Shown piece after piece: positions 17,990-26,437 of a stretch of DNA of 64,000 bases. Where the stretch lies: positions 2,542,001 through 2,606,000 of the forward strand of contig NZ_CP136865.1 in assembly GCF_045689245.1 (NCBI RefSeq), read 5' to 3'. The position numbers were made by a program, and so were the translations under genes. Positions within the stretch are counted from its first letter, which is position 1, and the number at the start of each line of letters is the position of its first letter. The notes under the pieces are model-generated. The model saw only the letters and a list, made by a program, of their open reading frames with translations, was not told the DNA's origin and made no database searches. The stretch comes from Congregibacter brevis (GTDB lineage Bacteria; Pseudomonadota; Gammaproteobacteria; Pseudomonadales; Halieaceae).

Positions 17990-18079
17990 TGGCGGTGGGC
18001 TAAGGATTCGAACCTTAGGAAGGGATAAACCTTCAACGGTTTTCAAGACCGCCGCTTTCGACCACTCAGCCAGCCCACC
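17990..18079 (-). tRNA. tRNA-Ser (anticodon UGA)
   Basis: Minus-strand gene of 90 bases including the encoded CCA (17990-17992). The acceptor stem GGTGGGC pairs with GCCCACC, the D-arm reads GGCTGAGTGG, the anticodon arm is GCGGTCTTGAAAACCG with TGA, a long variable arm follows as expected for serine tRNA, and the T-arm carries GGTTCGAATCC. Reads UCA and UCG/UCU wobble codons. Confidence 0.96.
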
Positions 18080-18105
18080 GGATTCTCGCGTCGCGAGAGG
18101 CGCAG

Positions 18106-18133
18106 ATTATACCTACTGATTCTGGCGAGGCAA
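18106..18133 (-). promoter_or_regulatory. sigma-70 promoter of tRNA-Ser
   Basis: On the minus strand TTGCCT (18128-18133) and TATAAT (18106-18111) are 16 bases apart, about 27 bases before the tRNA 5' end. The -10 box is perfect and is followed by a G/C-rich stretch, the discriminator type of stringently controlled stable-RNA promoters. A short palindrome (CTCGCG-A-CGCGAG) lies in the leader. Confidence 0.7.
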
Positions 18134-18188
18134 CGGTAGTTTTATCTTTGTTGCCGCAATTCAGACTGAAGTGCGCTGCGCTGCAAAT

Positions 18189-18656
18189 TTACTCTAATGC
18201 GGATCCATCATCAGAGTAGATAACCCATATTTTTTTGTAGCCATCGGTCTCCCAGATTCCGGTCCACTCTTTGGGAATAGTGACTGCTTCGCCAGCAGAT
18301 ATTTTTGTCACCGTGCCATCGCTCGAGGTGAGGGTGACGCCGCCTTCAAGAAAGTACATGAATTCGTCGACGCCGTAGGGCTCATTGATCTCCCATCGGG
18401 ACTTTCCGGCGAGGTACATACCGCTGGCAAAGCGACCGTCGGATGACAGGAGTGAAGTTATGTCTTTTACCGTGTCTGCACCTTCGCCTTTAACCAAGGT
18501 ATCCGGGTGATCGAAGATCGCACCGGCAATCGCGTCACTACTCATTTCTGCGGGGTACACCACATCGTCTGCTACGGTTACCATTGATGTGATTGAACCA
18601 ATCCCTCCTATGGCTAGGGCGGCAATTAGTTTTTGTAAGCTGTGTACTGCGTTCAT
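18189..18656 (-). CDS. exported cupin-domain protein (EutQ/DUF861-like)
   Basis: 155 residues. Residues 1-28 are a signal peptide (LIAALAIGGIGSITSMVTVA). The mature protein is a single cupin of the DUF861/EutQ type: MYLAGKSRWEINEPYG, DEFMYFLEGGVTLTS, AGEAVTIPKEWTGIWET. Cupins of this type bind small molecules or act as auxiliary factors in amine and sugar catabolism; the usual metal-binding histidines are not obvious here. It is the last gene of the receptor-dehydrogenase-antiporter unit, 39 bases after the transporter. Confidence 0.7.
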   Translation of the reverse strand: MNAVHSLQKLIAALAIGGIGSITSMVTVADDVVYPAEMSSDAIAGAIFDHPDTLVKGEGADTVKDITSLLSSDGRFASGMYLAGKSRWEINEPYGVDEFMYFLEGGVTLTSSDGTVTKISAGEAVTIPKEWTGIWETDGYKKIWVIYSDDGSALE

Positions 18657-18695
18657 TTGTTGTCTCCAATACGCTGTCTATTGAGTCGAGTTGAT

Positions 18696-20069
18696 TTAAA
18701 GAATATAGCCCATGGCAAGGTATGCTCCGCCGGCAGTTGTGGCAGCTATAAGAGCGTAGGGCAGTTGTGTGAGTGCGTGCTGCATTGGCGTGCAACCTGT
18801 GGCTTGGGCGGTAAGTACCGTCGCATCCGAATAAAAACAAGCGTGGCTACCGAAGGTGCTCGCGGACAGTGTGGCACCAATCAACAGGGTCATATCTGCG
18901 TCAAGTTTTTGCCCCAGTGAAGCGACGATGGGCAGAATGATTACGAACACACCCCAGTTTGAGCCCGTGAAAAATGAAACAAGGCCCATGGCCACAAAAA
19001 TCGCGAAGGGTAATAACTGGGCGGTGAGCAGGGGCTCAAGATTGGCAACAACGTAGGTGGCAAGGCCCAACGCGTCGTTAACCTCTTTGAGGATAAACGC
19101 AGCAACGAGCACGGCTAGAGGCTCCAGCATGGTTTTAAATCCATCCAGTACAGTGTCGAAGGTGTCGTGTAGATCCAAAATCCGCAGTCCAAGTACGATT
19201 GCGATAGTGACACCAAGGGCAATGTAAATCCCCACCAGGAAGTCGTTGCCAGAGGCGATGGTCGCGCCGACCAGGCATACCATGGGCCCAACAAACAGCC
19301 AAAGCCGAGGTTTCACTCCCTCTTTGGCGCTGATTGATTTATTCGCCGCCTCGATATGCGTGGCCTCTGGGGGCACCGTGAGTCCGCTATCCCGTGCGCG
19401 CTCGTCAGCCACCTTCATAGAACCCAATGAGGGGATCCAACCCGCGATCACCAAGGGGACCACCAGAACGGCGGCCCAAGCGTAAAACATGTAGGGAATC
19501 GCGCTGATATAAACACTCAGGCCCTGACCATCCTCAGCCAAGCCGTTGGCAACCAGTAGTCCTGCGAAAAATGCCCCCCATGTGGAGTAAGGGATGATGA
19601 CGCTGATAGGCGCGGCAGTAGAGTCCACAACGTAAGCAAGCTTCTCCCTAGCGATTTTGAACTTGTCAGTGATGTCCCTCATGGCTGCGCCAGCGGCTAG
19701 GGAATTCAGATAGTCATCGACAAACAAGGCAATACCCAGAAACCAGGTTGCGAAGAGGGCGCCTCGCTGATCACCGATTCGATCGCCAAGAAAGTGTGTA
19801 AACGCAAGGGTAGCACCACTGCGCATTAACAAGGCGATTAAGCCCCCCATGAGACCGCAAACCAGAATGATCCACGCGACGTCCGGATCAGTGAGAACCG
19901 CAACCGAGGCCTCGGCCATCCCGGTTACAAAGCCGGTGCCATGGAGCATGATTAAACCAACGAGAGATCCGCAGAGTAACGATTCGATGGGGCGGCGAGT
20001 CCAAATGGCGAGAGCGAAAACCAGCGAGGTGGGAATGAGGCTCAGTGCATCGGGACTGGCGGGGTCCAT
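18696..20069 (-). CDS. NhaC-family sodium/proton antiporter-like transporter
   Basis: 457 residues, about 11-12 membrane helices. Family blocks include ILVCGLMGGLIALLMRSG, FVDDYLNSLAAGAAMRDI (the conserved acidic membrane pair of NhaC proteins) and FFTGSNWGVFVIILPI. NhaC-like carriers exchange sodium and protons; some relatives carry amines or amino acids instead, e.g. malate/lactate or arginine-type exchangers. Four bases separate it from the flavoprotein upstream, so it almost certainly serves the same pathway, either moving the oxidation product or restoring ion balance. Confidence 0.8.
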   Translation of the reverse strand: MDPASPDALSLIPTSLVFALAIWTRRPIESLLCGSLVGLIMLHGTGFVTGMAEASVAVLTDPDVAWIILVCGLMGGLIALLMRSGATLAFTHFLGDRIGDQRGALFATWFLGIALFVDDYLNSLAAGAAMRDITDKFKIAREKLAYVVDSTAAPISVIIPYSTWGAFFAGLLVANGLAEDGQGLSVYISAIPYMFYAWAAVLVVPLVIAGWIPSLGSMKVADERARDSGLTVPPEATHIEAANKSISAKEGVKPRLWLFVGPMVCLVGATIASGNDFLVGIYIALGVTIAIVLGLRILDLHDTFDTVLDGFKTMLEPLAVLVAAFILKEVNDALGLATYVVANLEPLLTAQLLPFAIFVAMGLVSFFTGSNWGVFVIILPIVASLGQKLDADMTLLIGATLSASTFGSHACFYSDATVLTAQATGCTPMQHALTQLPYALIAATTAGGAYLAMGYIL

Positions 20070-20073
20070 GGAT

Positions 20074-21945
20074 TTAAGCTAGCTGCTCACGCGTAGCGCG
20101 ATAAGCCGCATCCAAAGCACCGTTCACGAAAGCGTAGGCTGATGCATCGGAGTTGGCGATAGAGATACGACCAATTTTTCGCGCGCCCAAAATGTGCGGA
20201 CCGTTGCTCGGTCCATACTCGGGCGGATCGGAGTAATCGTTGTATTCATAGCTATAGCCATGGGGCCAGCGGTTGGCCGTAATCGCCGCGATATCGCGTT
20301 GGGCATCAAAACTCGTGCTCTTGAGCGCGCCGGAGATCTGACCAACAATCCGGTTTTCCATCTCATCCCAATTCATTTCGTAAATTGAACGACGACCAAT
20401 CACATGTTGTTCCCGGGCGGTTAAACCCTGATCTGGCGCACAAGGCACGACCGTGCCGTGGAGGATAGTTGCCTGATCCGGATTCTCCGGGAACTGCACG
20501 CCGCCCATGCTGACAGGGAAGTCCATGCCAAAGGAGTGCATAAAGTCTGTCTGCATGACGTTGATGCTATGCATGCCTAGCTCAGCGAAAGGTTGCCAGT
20601 TACGCATGGCTACGCTCACGTAGATGAGAGGAACCTTGGTGCCGTAGGCAATTGCCTCGCGTTGATCATCCGGTAGTTCAGGGCAAATATGCGGAACTAT
20701 TGCGTTGTAACAAGCCAAAATCGCATGTTTTGCGCGAACACGATAAGTCTTTCCATCGCGCACGTAGCTTACGTCAACCTGGGACTCATCTGTGGTGTGC
20801 CGAACATTCACCGCGGTGCTGTTAAGGCGTAAACGGCAAGGGCTGCCGCGCATATCCAGCTTGGCATAATCGGTGTTCGCTAGTACCAGGTCTTCCATGG
20901 TAGAGCCGGGAACCGCTGCCGGTATGAGCTTGCGCAGAATCGCTCTAGCCACACCCGCGTTGCCGTCGGGAAAATGAAATATATAGGGTTCGTCGCGTTC
21001 GGGTTCATCGGAGCTATCCTCGGGAAGGTCCAGGTGCTGAGTCCCGGGCATAGCCATGCTCGCGGCTGAGAGGGTCGAAATTGCATCCCAGCCCGCGCCC
21101 CACCAGCCCCGGGCACCATCCCGAAACAGATAGTACACGTCTTCAGGCACTCCGACGGTTTCAAGCAGGAAATCCCGATAACTCTGCTTGCGAAGCCACT
21201 CCGCGCGCTCTTCCTTAGGAATATGGGCCGCATAGTTCCTAGTGCTGTTTAACAGCTCAACAAGGGCCTTCTTTGCTTCAGCGGGGATAGGGTAATCTCT
21301 TACATCGTTTTCGCTAAGAGCGTCATCATCGGCGCTGCGCCAACTTCGCAAACCCGGGAGAGTGAGATCCTTGCCATAGACCGCTTCGGGGAAATAGCTA
21401 CCACGACCGAGTTCCTTGCGTGCATAGTAGTCTTGGTCAAAGTACTCATAGAAGCGATCGGTATAAATGCCAACGTCGCGCAGTAGTTGAGCCGCGGCTG
21501 GGGAGTAACTCCCTGGCGTGTCAATAGACTGGCTCCCTCCATAGCCCACGAGTTTTTTGCCGTCGACGGTAAACTCATTGCGCCGCGCATGACCGCCAAA
21601 ATCATCGTGGTTATCCAGAATGAGTATGCGACTGTCCGGGCCGTTTTCCTGTTGCCAGTAGAAGGCCGCAGCGAGGCCAGAAATGCCCCCGCCGACGACA
21701 ATAAGATCGTAGTGCTCGTCTGTCTGCTCTTTGGGGATTTCGAATTTTTTACCGCCCCAAGCCATAGCGTGGGCTATTTCATAAGAGCCGGGCTGGCTGC
21801 CCCGCATGCCGGTAAGAGCGGGTGGGTAGGGCACTGTGCTTTTGGATTGAGCGAATAGCTCAATAGGACTTAAGGCTCCGGCGGTTGTGCCAAGGGCAAC
21901 GCCACCGAGAAAATCTCGGCGGCTGATCTTAAGCCGTGAGGGCAT
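20074..21945 (-). CDS. Tat-exported spermidine-dehydrogenase-like flavoprotein
   Basis: 623 residues. The N-terminus is a twin-arginine signal (SRRDFLG at residues 8-14, then a moderately hydrophobic stretch to AQS), so it is exported folded with its flavin. The FAD fold follows: DLIVVGGGISGLAAAFYWQQ (about 79-98) and LILDNHDDFGGHARRNEF, a block I associate with Pseudomonas SpdH, whose length (about 620) is also the same. SpdH oxidises spermidine and spermine. Substrate here is an inference from homology. Seven bases after the TonB-dependent receptor and four bases before the NhaC-like carrier. Confidence 0.75.
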   Translation of the reverse strand: MPSRLKISRRDFLGGVALGTTAGALSPIELFAQSKSTVPYPPALTGMRGSQPGSYEIAHAMAWGGKKFEIPKEQTDEHYDLIVVGGGISGLAAAFYWQQENGPDSRILILDNHDDFGGHARRNEFTVDGKKLVGYGGSQSIDTPGSYSPAAAQLLRDVGIYTDRFYEYFDQDYYARKELGRGSYFPEAVYGKDLTLPGLRSWRSADDDALSENDVRDYPIPAEAKKALVELLNSTRNYAAHIPKEERAEWLRKQSYRDFLLETVGVPEDVYYLFRDGARGWWGAGWDAISTLSAASMAMPGTQHLDLPEDSSDEPERDEPYIFHFPDGNAGVARAILRKLIPAAVPGSTMEDLVLANTDYAKLDMRGSPCRLRLNSTAVNVRHTTDESQVDVSYVRDGKTYRVRAKHAILACYNAIVPHICPELPDDQREAIAYGTKVPLIYVSVAMRNWQPFAELGMHSINVMQTDFMHSFGMDFPVSMGGVQFPENPDQATILHGTVVPCAPDQGLTAREQHVIGRRSIYEMNWDEMENRIVGQISGALKSTSFDAQRDIAAITANRWPHGYSYEYNDYSDPPEYGPSNGPHILGARKIGRISIANSDASAYAFVNGALDAAYRATREQLA

Positions 21946-21952
21946 GTGTGGC

Positions 21953-24370
21953 TTACAAGTTCCAGGTAAAGCGCATACCTACGGTTCGCGGTCTGCTGGG
22001 ACCAAAATCAAACTGTGCGTAGGGCGAGCCCGGCAGTGTAATGCCGACACCTTGATCGTAGTACTCGTCGTCCAGAAGGTTCTCCACATACAGTGCCAGG
22101 GCCCACCCATTGTCTGAGCGGTAGCCACCGAGCGCCTGTGCTTCCGTGTAGCTACCTATCATGCGTTGTCCGGCGGCCACCATTACCGGAGTGAACGGTT
22201 CCCAATCAGTTGGGGCATCGTCTTCCCAACTCACGGAAAGATTACCGTACAACTCTCCAGCACCAAGCGGAACGACGGCGTCCAGTGTCGCATAGGCCGT
22301 CCATTCCGGAATGTTCGGCGCGGGGGCTCCCTCGCATATTGTGTCGTCACCAATCAGTGCAAGTCCCCCCGTGCACTGGGATTGAACATTCGAGCCTTCG
22401 GTTTCGAGGTACGAAACGCCTACGCCAAAACTGAGTACTTCGGTAAGCGCCATATTCCAAACGCCTTCGAAGCCAATGCCGTCTAATTCGGCGTTGCATA
22501 CTTCAACGATTGGCGACCCGGGTTCACTGCAGGTGCTTTGGAGTCCTTCATAGGAGTAGGTAAAGGCATTGAGCGCCAGCTGGCTGCGGCCATCGAACTG
22601 TGTAGCTTTGTAGCCGATCTCATAGGAAATCACCTCTTCGGAATCGAATGAGGTCGGCAGGTTTACACCGGGTAGTGCTACGCCGCCAAAGGGAACACCC
22701 GCTAGCGAGAAGCTATTGAAACCACCCTGTTTATAGCCCGTCGTCACACTGAAGTAGATCAGCGTATCTTCCATGGGCCGCCAGTTGACCACCCCGCGCC
22801 AGGTGGGCTCGCTCCAACTGAGTGTGTCAGATATGGCTCCCTCGGGTGTGGTGAATCCTGACTGTACGACCTGGCCTAAGAGGCTTCCGTTACGTGCACT
22901 TAAGGACTCCTGAGAAAACTCTTTTTCATCGTCGTTATAGCGAACACCGAAGCTGGCATCCAGGGTCTCTGAGAATTCGAATTGCAGGTCTACATAGGCT
23001 GCCCAGCCACTGAAGTTGCCCACGGTGCGGTTCCAATCGTCGATGAGTCCGTCGTTGGCGCTGGGCGTCCAGTTACTGGTGCCAAAGTAGTAAACAAGGT
23101 AGTCACTTAAACCGTAATAATTGTAGTAATCAAAGAGGCCCTGACATGTATCTCCCCAGTAAACGTTGCAATACACGTCTTCTGCTTGTTGCCCCAAAAA
23201 CTCGGTATCAATGTCTTCCTGATAGTAGGAGACACCGGCATACCAGTTGAACATGCCTTCGTTATCAGAGGTGAGGCGAAGCTCCTGCTCGAAATATTCG
23301 CCTTCCTGTACCTGCTCGTAGTTGAAAATGGTGAGAGTGGTAGCGTCAAAGTCTTCCGTATATCCGTAGTCGTGCTCTTTGTAGCCGGTTAGCGATGTTA
23401 AGGTCGCCCAGCCAAGATCGTAGTTCAGCTCAAAACCGATCTGAAATACTTCTCCGCCGTCAAAGAGACCATTGCGGGGGCCGTCGATACGAACGTCCCG
23501 AGGGTCGGAGGGTAGGGGGATGTCGCCGTAGATATCTTCGAGCGTGGCAAAAGCCGGGCCGTTGCCCGTGGAACGATAAACGGTACCCGATTGGTCTCTG
23601 TCTTCCCATTCAACAAACAGTGTCGCCGTTAAGTTGCCGCCGGCGTCATAGGACCCGGTAAAACGAAGCGCGGATTTTTCGTGCTGAATGAAGTCTTCAC
23701 CGGTAATTTCATTGGTCGAATAACCGTCTTCCCGAGAATGCAGGCCAGCAATCCGCACACTGATCGAATCGCTGACATCGAAATTGGTTCCGCCTTCGAC
23801 GCGAACGATGCCTCTCTCGCCCAAGCGGAGATCGACGTAGGCGTCTGCCTCACCCGACGTCGGCCGTTGGCTGATGATATTCATCGCACCCGCGATAGAG
23901 TTTCGACCAAACAGGAAGCCCTGAGGCCCCCGAAGAATCTCGGTGCGCTCAAGGTCGAACATGCTGGTAACCGCCGCGCCATTTCGTCCTTGGTAGAAAC
24001 CATTTTTATAGACACCCAGAGATGGGTCGCCGCCGTTACCAAAGTCGTTGGTGGTGATGCCGCGAACCGCGATCGTGTCTAAAAAACTGTCCTTGGAGTT
24101 GCCGCTAACGCCGGGTGTGAAGTTGGTTACATCCTTGATGTCGTCGGTGTTTACTTTGCGAAGAAAGTCTCCCGATAAAGCCTGCACGGCGAGGGGCACG
24201 TCCATTACCGACTCGGCACGTTTAGTGGCCGTTACGATGACTTCTTCGAGTTGCTGCGCCTGAGCAGCGCCGGTAGCCAACGCTGCGGACACGGCGAGGG
24301 CCAAATGTCTTCGGGAAGAGGATGGTCTCGAAAAATTGGAACGAGTGCGAGTGGGTGAAACTTTATTCAT
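21953..24370 (-). CDS. TonB-dependent outer-membrane receptor
   Basis: 805 residues: signal peptide (HLALAVSAALATGAAQAQ, ending about residue 39), TonB box (EEVIVTATKRAES), plug domain with PGVSG and LRGPQGFLFGRNSIAGAMN, then a 22-strand barrel ending in the aromatic residue pattern MRFTWNL. Imports a ligand too large or scarce for porins with energy from TonB. Such receptors in Halieaceae-type bacteria take up siderophores, glycans or hydrophobic compounds. First gene of a four-gene unit, with AGGGG before its ATG. Confidence 0.9.
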   Translation of the reverse strand: MNKVSPTRTRSNFSRPSSSRRHLALAVSAALATGAAQAQQLEEVIVTATKRAESVMDVPLAVQALSGDFLRKVNTDDIKDVTNFTPGVSGNSKDSFLDTIAVRGITTNDFGNGGDPSLGVYKNGFYQGRNGAAVTSMFDLERTEILRGPQGFLFGRNSIAGAMNIISQRPTSGEADAYVDLRLGERGIVRVEGGTNFDVSDSISVRIAGLHSREDGYSTNEITGEDFIQHEKSALRFTGSYDAGGNLTATLFVEWEDRDQSGTVYRSTGNGPAFATLEDIYGDIPLPSDPRDVRIDGPRNGLFDGGEVFQIGFELNYDLGWATLTSLTGYKEHDYGYTEDFDATTLTIFNYEQVQEGEYFEQELRLTSDNEGMFNWYAGVSYYQEDIDTEFLGQQAEDVYCNVYWGDTCQGLFDYYNYYGLSDYLVYYFGTSNWTPSANDGLIDDWNRTVGNFSGWAAYVDLQFEFSETLDASFGVRYNDDEKEFSQESLSARNGSLLGQVVQSGFTTPEGAISDTLSWSEPTWRGVVNWRPMEDTLIYFSVTTGYKQGGFNSFSLAGVPFGGVALPGVNLPTSFDSEEVISYEIGYKATQFDGRSQLALNAFTYSYEGLQSTCSEPGSPIVEVCNAELDGIGFEGVWNMALTEVLSFGVGVSYLETEGSNVQSQCTGGLALIGDDTICEGAPAPNIPEWTAYATLDAVVPLGAGELYGNLSVSWEDDAPTDWEPFTPVMVAAGQRMIGSYTEAQALGGYRSDNGWALALYVENLLDDEYYDQGVGITLPGSPYAQFDFGPSRPRTVGMRFTWNL

Positions 24371-24693
24371 GACGACCCCTTTTGTGCGTGATGGCTAAGC
24401 CATTTATCAGTGCCTATGGGAGTCATTGTTGGGATTCTTGTTACGAACCCTCTTACTAACTCCCGTCTATATCGATTACTCCGATACAGAACAGAAACTC
24501 TTTTTGTCGCGGGCGTATCACCTATCAATCTTCTCGAAGGGGTACTAAATCCTCTTCGGATGGGCTCACTTGTTCCCGCGCGTTAAATACGGGATGCCGA
24601 GGCTCTCTGTTGATATTGATCGTAGACTACGTAACTAGATGGGATCAGACAAGCGCTAACTGCCTAAACAACCCACCCCATTGGGGTAGGGTG
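24371..24693. other. intergenic region before the TonB receptor gene
   Basis: Noncoding; it must hold the receptor operon's promoter, but I see no clean sigma-70 pair and no obvious operator palindrome such as a Fur box. The end next to the sulfotransferase gene holds that gene's terminator hairpin (24671-24692). Confidence 0.5.
24665..24692 (-). terminator. probable terminator after the TPR sulfotransferase
   Basis: ACCCACCCC (24671-24679) pairs with GGGGTAGGGT (24683-24692) with one bulged base. On the minus strand the stem is followed by TTGTTTA. It begins two bases beyond the stop codon. Confidence 0.55.
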
Positions 24694-26286
24694 TCAATGT
24701 TCGAGAGGTATTTTCAAAGCTTCGAGTTCGCAGCGCATAGGTTCCAGCTGCGCTTCATAGCGTCTCCAGCGGCCAACGGAGCGTGTATGGGCGGCTTCTC
24801 TCACCTGCACAACGCTTGCGGTAGTTACCGCGCCGCTTTGCTGGTAGAAATCGAGGCACTGGTCTTCCCAAGGGAGTTCGAGATAACTCAGAAGAGCATG
24901 GGCGTAGGGCTCTGGGTTGGCAGCAAGTTTTTCATAATCAAGTTCGTGGTATCTGTCACCGAAACGCTCGCGCCAGTCAGCCATCAGATCGTAATAGCGG
25001 CCATGATGCCGCGCCATTTCCTCTTGGTCATAAGAGTGAGGGTAGGCGTCCGCAAATAGCTGCTTGAAACTCGCGAAGCAGGCGTCCATGGGGCCCCGCC
25101 GGATGTGGATGATTTTGGCATTGGGTAACGCAGCCAGGATGAGCGGCACAAAGCGAAAGTTCACGGGAAGCTTGTCTACGAAGCGGGCTTTGTCGCCCTG
25201 CATGGGCTGAGTCAGAGTTAGATACGCGCGTCCTAGTTGCTCGGGATCCAGATTGGCTGCTGCCTGGAACACCCCCTTCAGGCTGCCATCCCCTTGGGCA
25301 CCCAGGAGTCGGCGACACGCGCCCTCAAATTGGCGTAACTCGCCTGCTGAGTGCACCGCGCTATGACTGCTGATGATCCGTTCAATTAAAGTGGTACCCG
25401 TGCGCGGCTGACCCACGATGAAAATAGGCGCCGTGCTGGGCGCGCCCGCGGCTCGGGAGTCCAGCCAGTCGCATGTATAGGTGTCACTGAGCATTTTGAA
25501 GAGATCTATCTCAGCGCGCTCGTTGTAGTTTAATGATCGACGACGCGCTTTTGCGCCATCTGCGAAGGCATCAAAGGCCTCCGACCATTCTTGAAGATCC
25601 TCTAGTTCCTTGCCTTTTGCGTAGGACAGGAATGCCCGATCGGTATCCCGCAGTTCGTTCCCACGCAAAATGGTTGTGACTTCATCAATGTGCTGGCGAT
25701 CCTTCGCTTTTTCAAGACTGGATAACAACCAGTGAGCATTCGCATGCCTTGGGTTTTTAGCAATTGCGGCTTCGAGGCGTGATCTGGCGCCGGTGAAATC
25801 ACCCATGAACATCAGATTGTTTGCACGATTGATGAGGAACCCAACGTTGCCTGGCTGGGTTGCCAAAGCTTTTTCCTGCCATTCGGAAGCGTCTTCGGCA
25901 TTACCCAGAAGCGTGTATACCGTAGCAATGGTGTCTTGTACGACCGGGTTTTGGTCAGCGTGAGCGACCGCCTTTTTCAAGGCATCTTCCGCCCGGTTTA
26001 CTTGCCCCTGACGCATGAATATGCGCGCCAGTTGTGCCCACGCACCGCCGTGATCTGGCTGGAGTTTGGTTACCGATCCAAAGCCTTGTATGGCTGTTTT
26101 GGAGTCATCGCTGTCCATTGCAATCATGCCGACGAGGAAATGGCCTTCCGGGAGGTCGGGCTTGCGTTGAAGTACCCGGCGGCAGCAATCGGCAGCGCCG
26201 GCCTTATCGCCGCGCTGCAGACGATCGTAGCCCTCTCTTAGCGTGGCCTTAAACCACGCCGCTTCACTGGGGTTTTGCTGCGCCAT
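24694..26286 (-). CDS. TPR-containing sulfotransferase
   Basis: 530 residues. The N-terminal half (about 1-220) is a set of tetratricopeptide repeats (for example EGHFLVGMIAMDSDDSKTAI, GAWAQLARIFMRQGQVNRAE). The C-terminal half is a sulfotransferase domain with the 5'-phosphosulfate loop FIVGQPRTGTTLIERIISSH and the 3'-phosphate-binding block IIHIRRGPMDACFASFKQLF. Such fusions transfer sulfate from PAPS, probably to a protein or carbohydrate held by the repeats. Start ATG at 26286 has AAGGAAG upstream. No signal peptide, so cytosolic. Confidence 0.88.
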   Translation of the reverse strand: MAQQNPSEAAWFKATLREGYDRLQRGDKAGAADCCRRVLQRKPDLPEGHFLVGMIAMDSDDSKTAIQGFGSVTKLQPDHGGAWAQLARIFMRQGQVNRAEDALKKAVAHADQNPVVQDTIATVYTLLGNAEDASEWQEKALATQPGNVGFLINRANNLMFMGDFTGARSRLEAAIAKNPRHANAHWLLSSLEKAKDRQHIDEVTTILRGNELRDTDRAFLSYAKGKELEDLQEWSEAFDAFADGAKARRRSLNYNERAEIDLFKMLSDTYTCDWLDSRAAGAPSTAPIFIVGQPRTGTTLIERIISSHSAVHSAGELRQFEGACRRLLGAQGDGSLKGVFQAAANLDPEQLGRAYLTLTQPMQGDKARFVDKLPVNFRFVPLILAALPNAKIIHIRRGPMDACFASFKQLFADAYPHSYDQEEMARHHGRYYDLMADWRERFGDRYHELDYEKLAANPEPYAHALLSYLELPWEDQCLDFYQQSGAVTTASVVQVREAAHTRSVGRWRRYEAQLEPMRCELEALKIPLEH

Positions 26287-26437
26287 TGCGCTTCCTTAAC
26301 GTTACGCGAGTTAGCAAACCAAAAGGCTTGATAGAGGACTTGTAGGCAAAAGCCCTGGAAGCCATAGTAACCATTGCTGTGGGCCGAGTCAGCCAATGAA
26401 GCCTCACAACTGAAGGGCCACCCAATAAGGAGTCATT

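Noticed and set aside
24610..25059. Plus-strand frame of 149 residues
   Set aside because: Lies mostly opposite the sulfotransferase domain, whose motifs are clear on the other strand.
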